A stretch of 64,000 nt of DNA from Bacteroidota bacterium (lineage in GTDB: Bacteria; Bacteroidota; Bacteroidia; Bacteroidales; UBA4417): assembly GCA_013376995.1 (NCBI GenBank), contig JACAAZ010000014.1, positions 30,069 to 94,068 on the forward strand. Direction: 5' to 3'. The position numbers were made by a program, and so were the translations under genes. Of this stretch, positions 37,579 through 46,055 are shown piece after piece. Below the pieces are notes generated by a model, which did no database searches, was not told where the DNA came from, and saw only the letters and a list, made by a program, of their open reading frames with translations. Within the stretch, counting starts at the first letter, position 1; every line of letters starts with the position of its first letter.

Positions 37579-39537
37579 CTACCTGTATATCCTGACCAGT
37601 TTCACTCCATGCGAAGGAATGCTTGCCTCGAACCTCGTATCAAATACACCAAGATTTTTTTGAGTCCATACATCCCGAATTGTGCGTTTCCCGGATATTC
37701 CCAGGTCGCTCCATTTTAAAACGATTTTACTGCCAAACATACCACGGTTGAACATACCTACTGCTATGGAACCATCTTCAAGCGGTTTAGCCCAGATCTC
37801 CATGTTCTCCAACTGCAATATCCGGCTAGCCTGTTTGCCAAGAGGATCCTGGTTGATATCGATGACTTCATCGTTAGAAAGAAGGTTGAAGGTAAAGTCG
37901 TCCAGTTGGGTCATATCACAACCGATCAGCAGGGGAGAAGCGAGCAAAGCCCATAAGGAAATATGCGTGTACTGTTCATAGGGGCTTAAACGTGTTGGAT
38001 GCAAATCCGGGCCCCAGCCAACTTTTCCAACAACCAGCATATCCGGATCGTTCCAATGACCGGGACCTGCATATTTTTCATGACCTGCCTGGTTAAAGCC
38101 GATCTCTTCCATGCTCGACCAGTCATCTGTAATGTCGCCAGTAGTTCGCCAGCAATTCCCATTCACTTCGGCACCCCATTCCCAAACATCGCCCATCCCA
38201 TACTGGCAAAGGCTGTACACAATATCACGATCCACTTTTCCGAGAGCTTCCATCATGGTAACGTAGGGCTTTTTCAGTTCAGGCAGGCTATGGTCTTTTG
38301 CAATCTTTTCATAATCGCACCAGTCGTATTTTAAGTAATCAATTCCCCATTTTGCGAACTGCGCAGCATCCTGGTTTTCGTGCATGAAACAAGCCTCGTA
38401 ACCTGCGCAGGTTTTAGGCCCGGGCCCTGAATAGATGCCAATCTTTAATCCCCTGGAATGCACTTTATCAGCCAGGGCTTTCATATCGGGGAATTTCTTA
38501 TTGGTCAGCATATTCCCGGCTTCATCCCGCACTTTGCCACCCAGAATTGGATCGTCAGAATCCGGTTTTACCATCCAGCAATCATCAATATTGATATAAT
38601 TCCATCCATGGTCAGCCAGGCCGCTGTTGATCATGGCATCTGCCGCTGCAAAAACTTTCTCCTGGGTAACCGCACAGGCAAAACAGTTCCAGCTGTTCCA
38701 TCCAAGAGGAGGTGTAAGGGCAATCTGGTCTCCAACAGCAATCGTAAGTTTCCTTTTGCAGCTACCCAGTTTATTGGTAGCTGTGAGTTCTACTTCATAC
38801 CTACCAGGGATATTCTCATTCCCGGAAATAATACCGCTCTTTTCATCCAGTTTCAGTCCTGCTGGTAATCCTTTTGCACTGAATTCCATTGGCCTATTTC
38901 CTGTTGCTGGTATGCGGAAAAGGAAATCATGCCCTGGCCTGACTCCCGTTATTTTTGGGCCATGGATCTGGGGCGATGGGGGATTTTTTGGTGTCAGGAT
39001 CACTGCTTCCTCAATAATTCTGCCAACTGTGACTGGCTTAGTCCCTGATACCAGGAAATATGCATTTGCCCAGTCTGCATGGTCCCAGCCATTTCCGTCA
39101 CCGGCACCATCTACCTTTAGCAATAAAGTGTCGATCCGGCTTACATTAATGTCAAACTTTTCGGGAGGGCTTCCTGCTTTTATGATATTGCTTTTCCATA
39201 ACAATTGGCCTGCCCCGTAAATGCTGAAGACCACGGTTCCTATCGAAACTTTCACTTCATCATCTATGCCGACTATTGCACTGAAGCGCTGAGAACCTCC
39301 CTTCAGGCTGATATACAGTGAACTGTTAGCATGCGTTCCAAAGCCTGAAGCATACTGGATACCATTTATTGTAATTGGATTTCCCTGGCAGGATTTATTC
39401 TGCCCTGGCTGTCCCCAACCCAGGGAGGCCTTATTAATATCCAGCGATGAGAGCCAGATGGTATCAATGCTTTGAGCATTCACCCTGCTTAAGCCGATTA
39501 TGAAAAGTAAAATTACAATCGAATAGATACGGTTCAT
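37579..39537 (-). CDS. Secreted GH27 alpha-galactosidase with N-terminal NPCBM domain
   Basis: This 652-residue protein has a signal peptide (NRIYSIVILLFIIGLSRVNAQ), an NPCBM-type carbohydrate-binding domain (about 25-165, SLDINKASLGWGQPG and GFGTHANSSLYI), a putative Ig domain (about 190-270) and a GH27 barrel. The barrel shows TPPLGWNSWNCFACAV and the nucleophile segment YLKYDWCDYE (about residue 405). It also has the acid segment TTGDITDDW and WNDPDMLVVG. It removes alpha-galactosyl groups, for example from galactomannan or glycans. Its ATG lies 4 bp after the T9SS gene stop, indicating co-transcription. Confidence 0.92.
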   Translation of the reverse strand: MNRIYSIVILLFIIGLSRVNAQSIDTIWLSSLDINKASLGWGQPGQNKSCQGNPITINGIQYASGFGTHANSSLYISLKGGSQRFSAIVGIDDEVKVSIGTVVFSIYGAGQLLWKSNIIKAGSPPEKFDINVSRIDTLLLKVDGAGDGNGWDHADWANAYFLVSGTKPVTVGRIIEEAVILTPKNPPSPQIHGPKITGVRPGHDFLFRIPATGNRPMEFSAKGLPAGLKLDEKSGIISGNENIPGRYEVELTATNKLGSCKRKLTIAVGDQIALTPPLGWNSWNCFACAVTQEKVFAAADAMINSGLADHGWNYINIDDCWMVKPDSDDPILGGKVRDEAGNMLTNKKFPDMKALADKVHSRGLKIGIYSGPGPKTCAGYEACFMHENQDAAQFAKWGIDYLKYDWCDYEKIAKDHSLPELKKPYVTMMEALGKVDRDIVYSLCQYGMGDVWEWGAEVNGNCWRTTGDITDDWSSMEEIGFNQAGHEKYAGPGHWNDPDMLVVGKVGWGPDLHPTRLSPYEQYTHISLWALLASPLLIGCDMTQLDDFTFNLLSNDEVIDINQDPLGKQASRILQLENMEIWAKPLEDGSIAVGMFNRGMFGSKIVLKWSDLGISGKRTIRDVWTQKNLGVFDTRFEASIPSHGVKLVRIYR

Positions 39538-39541
39538 TTTT

Positions 39542-41371
39542 CTAATGATTTATGATCAGTTTACGTGTTTCAGAATAATTATCAGCTTTGAATTGCATGA
39601 AATACAAGCCTGATTTGAGATCCTCAAGATTTATTTTGAAGGAGTTTTCCGAAGGAGAATCTATCGGGAATTTTCTCAATACTTTGCTTTGCTGATCAAT
39701 TAAGGCGCATACTCCATGAGGCATCGGTGCGTGAAGAGTTAAAAATGTTTCCTGATCAGCCGGGTTGGGATTAATCGTAATGAGCTGAGTTCTATTCTGC
39801 TCCTCAATTCCCAATGATGATTCATGCGCTGAATTTGATAAGACAGAGTGATCCCCTGCACCCGGGCAGGGCTCAGGAAAGACTGCTTCCAATTGATAAT
39901 AAACTGTTCCCTGGGGTGCATCAGTATCAGAATAGGATGTATTGTTCCCGGAGAGTTCGGTTATCTGTGACATATTGGAGAGGCTTGAACCTCTGAAGAC
40001 TTTGCAGGTGGAAACTATGCTACCTTCATAAGGATTCCAGATGAGGTTATATCCGTTGCCATTGCTCTTATATACAGACAGATGTATGGTCTGGTGAGGT
40101 TCACTCATTGGGTAAACCAGGTTACCGGCATCTTTGTAACCCATTGCATACCTGTATGATTGAAGGGCTGGTTGAGAGGCCAGGTCGGTAAACTCAGCAG
40201 GATCATTTTTCGACACTTGTCCAATTTGCTCGTAAACACCTGTTTCAGTAGTTTCTCTATAGACCAGGTAATGATCAATATATTCAGAAGCTTCATGGGT
40301 CCAGTAAATTGTGTTATGTGCTGAAGATGAATTATAAGAGACCTGGCAAACAGGAGTTTCCGGGAAATCACGGATGATCATTTCATTTGTAGTGTCACTG
40401 GCCCATGGAGCTCTGTCGTTGGTAATCCTGTAAAGACAGGATGATAATTCCTGGTCGGGAGCTGAAAATGTATAAATTCCATGAGTTTCCGTTAATTCGA
40501 TATTATCAGCAAACTTCCAGCTTGTACCCATATCAGTTGAATATGAAAGGTAATAGAAATAACCCTTATCCAGCTTTTCATACTCTATGTTTATTTCTGA
40601 ACCTGTACGAACAAGATGTGCAGGATTAACGGAGACAATAGAAATAGAGGGTGTAGGATAAATATGGAAAGGTTGTGAAATTCCATAATTTGATGGATTG
40701 GTAACATCTTCAAGTTTGAAAATACAGCTATCAGCAACAATGTTGGGGACGTCCCATATGTATTTTTGGTCCTGGCAGGGCTCAAAAGGCAGATTCTGTG
40801 CTATCAAGCTCCAGGAGAACCCATGATCATTTGATAAGTAGAGATTCAGAGGTACTGACTGGGTAAGAATACAGGAGTAATACCCAATTTCTGTTTTCAT
40901 TCCTGGATAAACGTGATCATGAGTCAAAAAAAAGTCTATTTCCGGGTTTGGGTCCTGCCAGACGAATGTCATGGATTGATCACTTTCGTCCATCACCTGT
41001 GGATAGAATTCCGAGGTTACCCTGAATTTTACAGTTGTTGAAGCAAAATCCGGCACACGTATCCAATGACGTCCACCGATATCCAATCCGGTTCCGAGGT
41101 CCAGGTTGTTCCAGTTCACACCATCCGTAGAATACTCAATGAGTATATTTCCGGAAAGATTTGTACCGGACCAAACAACTTCATACAATGTCCCGGATAT
41201 CCAATGTTCACCGCCGTTAGGAGTAAGCAGGTGCAGTGTAGGTAATACATCCTTTGAATCAGTTGAGGTGACCGGCCTGATTTGATTTTTTGCTGAAGCA
41301 TTACTGGCAGCGGATGTTGAATAAATAATCAGATAGAAAATGATAAGTAAAGAATTAGTTAGAATTTTCAT
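39542..41371 (-). CDS. Secreted protein with T9SS sorting domain
   Basis: This 609-residue protein has a signal peptide and several beta-sandwich segments. One, WISGTLYEVVWSGTNLSGNILIEYS, resembles a domain often seen in T9SS cargo; a fibronectin III-like segment (TIYWTHEASEYIDHYLVYRET) is also present. The last ~80 residues are a type A T9SS C-terminal domain (ITINPNPADQETFLTLH ... GLYFMQFKADNYSETRKLIINH). No enzymatic motif was seen. It is therefore likely a surface-exposed binding or adhesive protein, sharing an operon with the GH27 enzyme. Confidence 0.85.
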   Translation of the reverse strand: MKILTNSLLIIFYLIIYSTSAASNASAKNQIRPVTSTDSKDVLPTLHLLTPNGGEHWISGTLYEVVWSGTNLSGNILIEYSTDGVNWNNLDLGTGLDIGGRHWIRVPDFASTTVKFRVTSEFYPQVMDESDQSMTFVWQDPNPEIDFFLTHDHVYPGMKTEIGYYSCILTQSVPLNLYLSNDHGFSWSLIAQNLPFEPCQDQKYIWDVPNIVADSCIFKLEDVTNPSNYGISQPFHIYPTPSISIVSVNPAHLVRTGSEINIEYEKLDKGYFYYLSYSTDMGTSWKFADNIELTETHGIYTFSAPDQELSSCLYRITNDRAPWASDTTNEMIIRDFPETPVCQVSYNSSSAHNTIYWTHEASEYIDHYLVYRETTETGVYEQIGQVSKNDPAEFTDLASQPALQSYRYAMGYKDAGNLVYPMSEPHQTIHLSVYKSNGNGYNLIWNPYEGSIVSTCKVFRGSSLSNMSQITELSGNNTSYSDTDAPQGTVYYQLEAVFPEPCPGAGDHSVLSNSAHESSLGIEEQNRTQLITINPNPADQETFLTLHAPMPHGVCALIDQQSKVLRKFPIDSPSENSFKINLEDLKSGLYFMQFKADNYSETRKLIINH

Positions 41372-41506
41372 GGGTTTAAAATATAAAGTGGATTAGGATG
41401 ATTAAAATTTCTACGTTATAAATTCAGGTCTCTATGCCTCAACTTGATGAATTCCCGAAGGATCTGCAAAGAAAAAATTTGCAATTGATTTTAGATACTT
41501 CTGCCA

Positions 41507-41541
41507 CTAATTGGCACAGATTACGCAGATTAAACTGATTT
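41507..41541. repeat. Nonamer-spaced gatt repeat
   Basis: cagattacgcagattaaactgatt has gatt recurring every 9 bp. Its reverse complement resembles the aatcagtttaatcagtgtaatctgcgt words at 63830-63860. Confidence 0.6.
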
Positions 41542-42963
41542 TAGGATTTCCGGGTGTTCGTGGTATGTTTTAATGATTAACTCACCGAAGAGAGTATTTG
41601 CCCATGCAAACCAGTCACGGCTGTAGTCAGCCGGGTTGTCCTTGTGGAAGGATTCATGCATAAAACCTTTGCCTGCGTGAGAATTCCGCAGCATCCTGAT
41701 GCAACTGGCAATTTCTTCAGGGTCATGGCTGGTGAGTGCCTGCATAGTGAGGGCAATCGGCCAGATCCTGTCGATCTGAGTGTGCGGGCTTCCGACACCT
41801 TTTGCCGCTTTACCGCTGAAATACCAGGGATTGTCTTCACTGAGGATAAATTTCCGGGTATTCCTGTAAAGTTTATGGTGGGCATTTATACAATTCAGGT
41901 AAGGCAGGGATAACAGGCTGGGGGCATTGGCATCATCCATTGATATGGCATTACCAAATCCATCCACTTCATAAGCAAGTATATGCCCATGAACAGGGTG
42001 ATTTATGACTGCATATTTCATTAATGCTGATTCTACTTCATCTGCAAGAGTTCTTAGGTTTGAAGCAAACTCAGGAATGGAACGAACGTTCTCCTGTATT
42101 TCGGCCAGTTGCCTAAGCGATTGAACTGCAAAGAAGTTTGAAGGCACCAGGAATGGGAAGATAGTTGCATCGTCTGAAGGTCGAAACACAGAACAAATCA
42201 ATCCGACCGGCCGGATTGGATTGCCATAGCCGTCGCCGGGAACCGTATCAGCCTGTGTAGTGGTTTGACGTTTGAAACTGTATGGGCCGTGGTTGTCTTT
42301 ACGCTGTTGCTCAATAAAGGTATGATAGATCAGTTCCATCGCCTTTTGCCAGTTGTCATCAAAAACGGAAGTGTCACCAGATGCTTTCCAGTAGCCGTGG
42401 GAAAGCCGGATAGGGTAGCAGAGTGAGTCGATCTCGAATTTCCGCTCATGGAGGCCGGGCTTCATATCAGTGAGATCTGTCTTCCAGTAGCTAATCTCAT
42501 CACCATACATAAATGCATTGGCATAAGGGTCAAGCCTGATGCACTTAGCCTGCCGGTTAATAACTCCTGCAATCAGCTGTTGAAGCGCAGGGTCCTTGCT
42601 GATAAGAGGTATATAAGGCCAAACCTGAGCACTCGAATCCCGGAGCCACATAGCCCTTATGTCACCGGTAATCACAAAGGTATCGGGCTTCCCATCCTGC
42701 AGGGATGGAATTATAGTTGTATCCAGGGTGTTTGGGAAACAATTTTCGAAAAGCCATGCTAATTCCGGATCCTTGATTCCCGCTTTCACTTCAGCAATCA
42801 AGGATTCCACTGCCTTGCTAACGAAATTCCTCTTATCGGGAGCCGGGCGGTTTGTAGCAAATCCTCCTTGAAAAGGCAGTATTGAACCCATTAAATGATT
42901 TGATAAGGCCAGTCCGGCAAGACCCATGGAGGTGGTGGTGATGAATTTACGTCGCGAAACCAT
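41530..42963 (-). CDS. GH125 exo-alpha-1,6-mannosidase
   Basis: The ATG at 42963 gives 477 residues beginning with a twin-arginine-like signal (VSRRKFITTTSMGLAGLALS). The body shows GH125 features: TFVITGDIRAMWLRDSSAQVWPY, CIRLDPYANAFMYGD and DGYGNPIRPVGLICSVFRPSDDATIFPFL. Known members trim alpha-1,6-mannose from N-glycans and yeast mannan. The neighbouring GH27 gene suggests a secreted glycan-degrading locus for mannose/galactose substrates. The frame opens 18 codons earlier, but that stretch disrupts the signal. Confidence 0.93.
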   Translation of the reverse strand: MVSRRKFITTTSMGLAGLALSNHLMGSILPFQGGFATNRPAPDKRNFVSKAVESLIAEVKAGIKDPELAWLFENCFPNTLDTTIIPSLQDGKPDTFVITGDIRAMWLRDSSAQVWPYIPLISKDPALQQLIAGVINRQAKCIRLDPYANAFMYGDEISYWKTDLTDMKPGLHERKFEIDSLCYPIRLSHGYWKASGDTSVFDDNWQKAMELIYHTFIEQQRKDNHGPYSFKRQTTTQADTVPGDGYGNPIRPVGLICSVFRPSDDATIFPFLVPSNFFAVQSLRQLAEIQENVRSIPEFASNLRTLADEVESALMKYAVINHPVHGHILAYEVDGFGNAISMDDANAPSLLSLPYLNCINAHHKLYRNTRKFILSEDNPWYFSGKAAKGVGSPHTQIDRIWPIALTMQALTSHDPEEIASCIRMLRNSHAGKGFMHESFHKDNPADYSRDWFAWANTLFGELIIKTYHEHPEILKSV

Positions 42964-43321
42964 GATCAGAATTTGGGGACAACATGGATAGTTTATAGGG
43001 TTGAAAGTTAATAACAAAAATAAAAGTGAAGAATGGATTTTGATAAATGGTGAAAAAAGGGTTGGAAGGGTTAGAAGGGTTTAAGGGTTCAGGAGTTCGG
43101 CGTTCAGTGGTTTGACATTTGACTTTTTCAATTTGACGTTTAACCAATAACCAATAACACACAATCCACTCAACCCTAAACCGCTGGTATTCAATACCTG
43201 AAATCAGTCATTCACCCAGAATGAATTTACAGGTTTTCAGGCCAATTCTACTTTTGCTTCCATGTTAAGGTTCAACATCTTTCGATGAAATTGAGCCTAT
43301 GCAATCAGCAATATTGAAGCT
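42964..43321. repeat. Low-complexity divergent spacer
   Basis: The 358-bp region holds gggtt words spaced 8-9 bp (43063-43100), then ttgacatttgac words and a short caataac heptamer stretch (43143-43162). No gene is visible. It is the least strictly periodic of the repeat tracts. Confidence 0.6.
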
Positions 43322-44020
43322 ATGAAAAATCAAAATTCAGTATCCATGATAGTGAATCCAACTCTGAAACCTGCAGTTCGTTTTGTATTTCCACTGTTTA
43401 TTTTTTTCTTCAGCATGACATTTATCATGGCTCAAAGTAATTCCATTCATGATACCCTGGTTAAGTCAGGATCAAAGGATACCATTTACCTTGGGAAGCA
43501 CAAATTCTTTTTAACCAACATTGGCTTTGGTGGCACAGCCCTGCGGTTTTCGAAATTCAATGATCAATTAGCCATCATGAATGGAGGACGGGGCGCAGCA
43601 ACCATCAATCACAAGCTTACCATCGGCGGGGGAGGGTATGGTATTGTAAACCGTATAAAACTGGAAAGCAATAGCCCTGACACTTTCAATTTCGTTAAGA
43701 TGGGATATGGCGGTTTGGAGCTCGGCTATATCCTTTACCCGGGAAAGAAAATGAATGTTGGTATAAGTATCTTACTCGCCGGCGGCGCGGCTTTTAAAGA
43801 AAGCCTTCCAAAAGTGAAAGGAAATGCCTTTTCTGTTTTCCCGGTGCTGGAACCTTCTGTTTACAGCGAATTCTTCCTTGGCCGACTGATTCGTATCCAG
43901 GCAGGAGTTAGTTACCGGTATATGGATGGATCAAAACTAGCTTACATGAAGAATAGTGCAGTTAACGGATTTTCCTGTTATGTAAATCTTTTGTTCGGTA
44001 GCTGCGTTTGTGATGGCTAA
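43322..44020 (+). CDS. Hypothetical exported protein, probable outer-membrane barrel
   Basis: This 232-residue protein has a late signal peptide (hydrophobic FVFPLFIFFFSMTFIMAQ, residues 22-39). The remainder contains glycine-rich beta strands (LTIGGGGYGIVN, MGYGGLELGYILYPG, IRIQAGVSYRYMDGS) and ends in a strand-like NGFSCYVNLLFGSCVCDG. It resembles small OMP-fold proteins. The next gene starts 11 bp later on the same strand, suggesting a two-gene operon. Function is unknown. Confidence 0.65.
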   Translation: MKNQNSVSMIVNPTLKPAVRFVFPLFIFFFSMTFIMAQSNSIHDTLVKSGSKDTIYLGKHKFFLTNIGFGGTALRFSKFNDQLAIMNGGRGAATINHKLTIGGGGYGIVNRIKLESNSPDTFNFVKMGYGGLELGYILYPGKKMNVGISILLAGGAAFKESLPKVKGNAFSVFPVLEPSVYSEFFLGRLIRIQAGVSYRYMDGSKLAYMKNSAVNGFSCYVNLLFGSCVCDG

Positions 44021-44031
44021 GACCTGCTTTT

Positions 44032-45225
44032 ATGAAACAAATTAAATCAAATCCGGTAAGGATTTCAGCGGTAATGAATTCAACGCTATCTTCGGTACAC
44101 CGATTTATAAAACTCATCATAAATGCAATGATCATCGCAATTGCTTCGATAACTGCTATCCTGCTTATCCTGGTTGTTGTGCTCCTGGCCTGCAGCGCCG
44201 GGAAACCTGAACCCTTCCTTGATAATAACAATCATATTTTGGCTGGAAGTATATCGGAGAAGGTTTTTGTGACTATTGGAGGTGTCAGGCAGGGCATGTT
44301 CATAAGGGGAAAGAATATACACAACCCGGTATTGCTTTTTGTCCATGGAGGGCCTGCTTTCCCTACCTATTTTCTTACTGAAAAGTACCCTTCGGGGCTG
44401 GAAGATAATTTTACAGTTTGTTACTGGGAAGAAAGGGGAGGAGGACTTTCTTTTAGCCCCCAGGTTTCAGTGGGAAGCATGACTTTCGAACAACTTACAT
44501 CCGATGTTATAGAAGTCAGCAACTACCTGCGTAAGCGATTTGGTAAGGGAAAGATCTACCTGATGGCACATTCAGGTGGGACACCGTTTGCAATCATGGC
44601 AGCAGCGCAGCAACCACAGATATTTTATGCATACATCGGTATGGCCCAGATCACAAACCAGGCAAAGTCGGAAAAGCTGGCATACCGATATATGATGGAC
44701 CAATATAAGGCTGCCGGGAATGAGAAGGCAATAGAAAAGCTATTAAAATACCCGGTGTTGAAATCCGACGATGCACTTGTTCCTTTCTTCAAATCCCTGG
44801 TACGCGACCAATCCATGCATGAATTAGGGATTGGAACCATGCGGAATATGAGGTCAGTCCTGAAAGATGTATTTATTCCGGTATGGACCTGTAAGGCTTA
44901 CACTATCAGGGAAAAATTCAATATCTGGAAATCAAAATTCTCATTTATCAGGAAGACAAAACTCATCGATGAGCTATTTGCTACTGATATTCCTGCACTA
45001 ATTCCCAAACTTGAAATCCCTGTATATTTTTTCAGTGGGAAATACGACATGACGGTTAATCATGACCTTTCGAGGGAATATCATAAAAGTTTGCAAGCCC
45101 CACTGAAAGGTTTCTATAGCTTCTATGAGTCTGCCCATAGCCCTATTTTTGAAGAGCCCCTGAAGCTCAAGAAAATCATGGTTGAAGATGTGTTGCAGGG
45201 AAAGGTGGATATGGCGGATAAGTAA
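44032..45225 (+). CDS. Alpha/beta hydrolase, proline iminopeptidase-like
   Basis: This 397-residue protein has an N-terminal membrane anchor (about 28-55) and an alpha/beta hydrolase domain. The oxyanion segment HGGPAF is at 105-110. The nucleophile elbow is AHSGG (Ser181) and the probable catalytic His lies in YESAHSPIF near the C-terminus. Family members include prolyl iminopeptidases and esterases; the substrate here is unknown. The membrane anchor suggests a periplasmic or membrane-associated site. Its stop codon abuts a heptamer repeat. Confidence 0.82.
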   Translation: MKQIKSNPVRISAVMNSTLSSVHRFIKLIINAMIIAIASITAILLILVVVLLACSAGKPEPFLDNNNHILAGSISEKVFVTIGGVRQGMFIRGKNIHNPVLLFVHGGPAFPTYFLTEKYPSGLEDNFTVCYWEERGGGLSFSPQVSVGSMTFEQLTSDVIEVSNYLRKRFGKGKIYLMAHSGGTPFAIMAAAQQPQIFYAYIGMAQITNQAKSEKLAYRYMMDQYKAAGNEKAIEKLLKYPVLKSDDALVPFFKSLVRDQSMHELGIGTMRNMRSVLKDVFIPVWTCKAYTIREKFNIWKSKFSFIRKTKLIDELFATDIPALIPKLEIPVYFFSGKYDMTVNHDLSREYHKSLQAPLKGFYSFYESAHSPIFEEPLKLKKIMVEDVLQGKVDMADK

Positions 45226-45488
45226 AGACAAAAGACAAAAGGAAAAAGATAAAAGGGCTGAGGGCTTAGTGCATAGCGCATATTATTAATTGCAAAATGC
45301 CCCGAAGAGGAGCCTCTAGCTCAAAAAGCAAAATGAAAAACCAAAGGCATTGTGTACAGGATAATTTGAAATTTGCAATTTGAAATTTGCAATTTGATAT
45401 TTTAAAGAATACTTTTTGAATAATGTCTAACGCTAGCCAAGCCAGCTTTTCCCCTTGTCTCCTTTTCTCCCCCATCATAAAGTCTCCA
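45226..45488. repeat. Heptamer arrays between convergent genes
   Basis: From 45226 to 45285 the units are aaagaca / aaaggaa / aaagata grading into gggctga / gggctta / gtgcata (period 7). From about 45363 to 45405 the units are aatttga / aatttgc (period 7). A ccccgaagaggagcc word lies at 45300-45314. Confidence 0.8.
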
Positions 45489-45920
45489 TCAATACTGGGC
45501 TGGCAGCTTATTTTCCATATAGCGGTCAATGCCAGTGCGGATGTAAAAGGCGATTTCCTTGGCTCCTTTTACCTGCAATTTTCCGGAGGCCCACAAGGAG
45601 ACTGTGAATATGACAGAATCTCCGATTATTTTTCTTTCAAATTTGAGGGAGTTTCCCTTGCGAAAGTCGTTGAAGTAGGGGACATTGATCACAGAATCAT
45701 TCCGTTCGACTGTGCCTCCTGAAATGAGTCGGTAACGCTTATTTATAAATTGATTGGCCCTGCTCCAGCCAACTTCAGAACTGTCGGCTGGTAATTTGAA
45801 AGGGTTTAATTGACTTTCAATAAAAATGCTAAAGTCTTGCGTCTTTTCCTTGTGTGTAAAAGTGCTTACTAATAGCGATCCAATCATCAGGACGGCGAGG
45901 ATCAAAAGAAGGTATTTCAT
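45489..45920 (-). CDS. Hypothetical protein with N-terminal signal or anchor
   Basis: The ATG at 45920 gives 143 residues with a hydrophobic N-terminus (KYLLLILAVLMIGSLLVSTF) and a small mixed alpha/beta domain ending VKGAKEIAFYIRTGIDRYMENKLP. No family was recognised. It is isolated, between a repeat tract and the caspase operon. Confidence 0.6.
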   Translation of the reverse strand: MKYLLLILAVLMIGSLLVSTFTHKEKTQDFSIFIESQLNPFKLPADSSEVGWSRANQFINKRYRLISGGTVERNDSVINVPYFNDFRKGNSLKFERKIIGDSVIFTVSLWASGKLQVKGAKEIAFYIRTGIDRYMENKLPAQY

Positions 45921-46055
45921 TTTTAATTTTTTATTCAGCATAAGGATTAGAATCATGAGCAAACGGCTCCTCTACGGGGCATTCAGTCATGAATAATCCT
46001 GTTCACAGAGTAGAAGACATGGAATGCTTACCCTGCAAAAGTAAACATCAGACGA

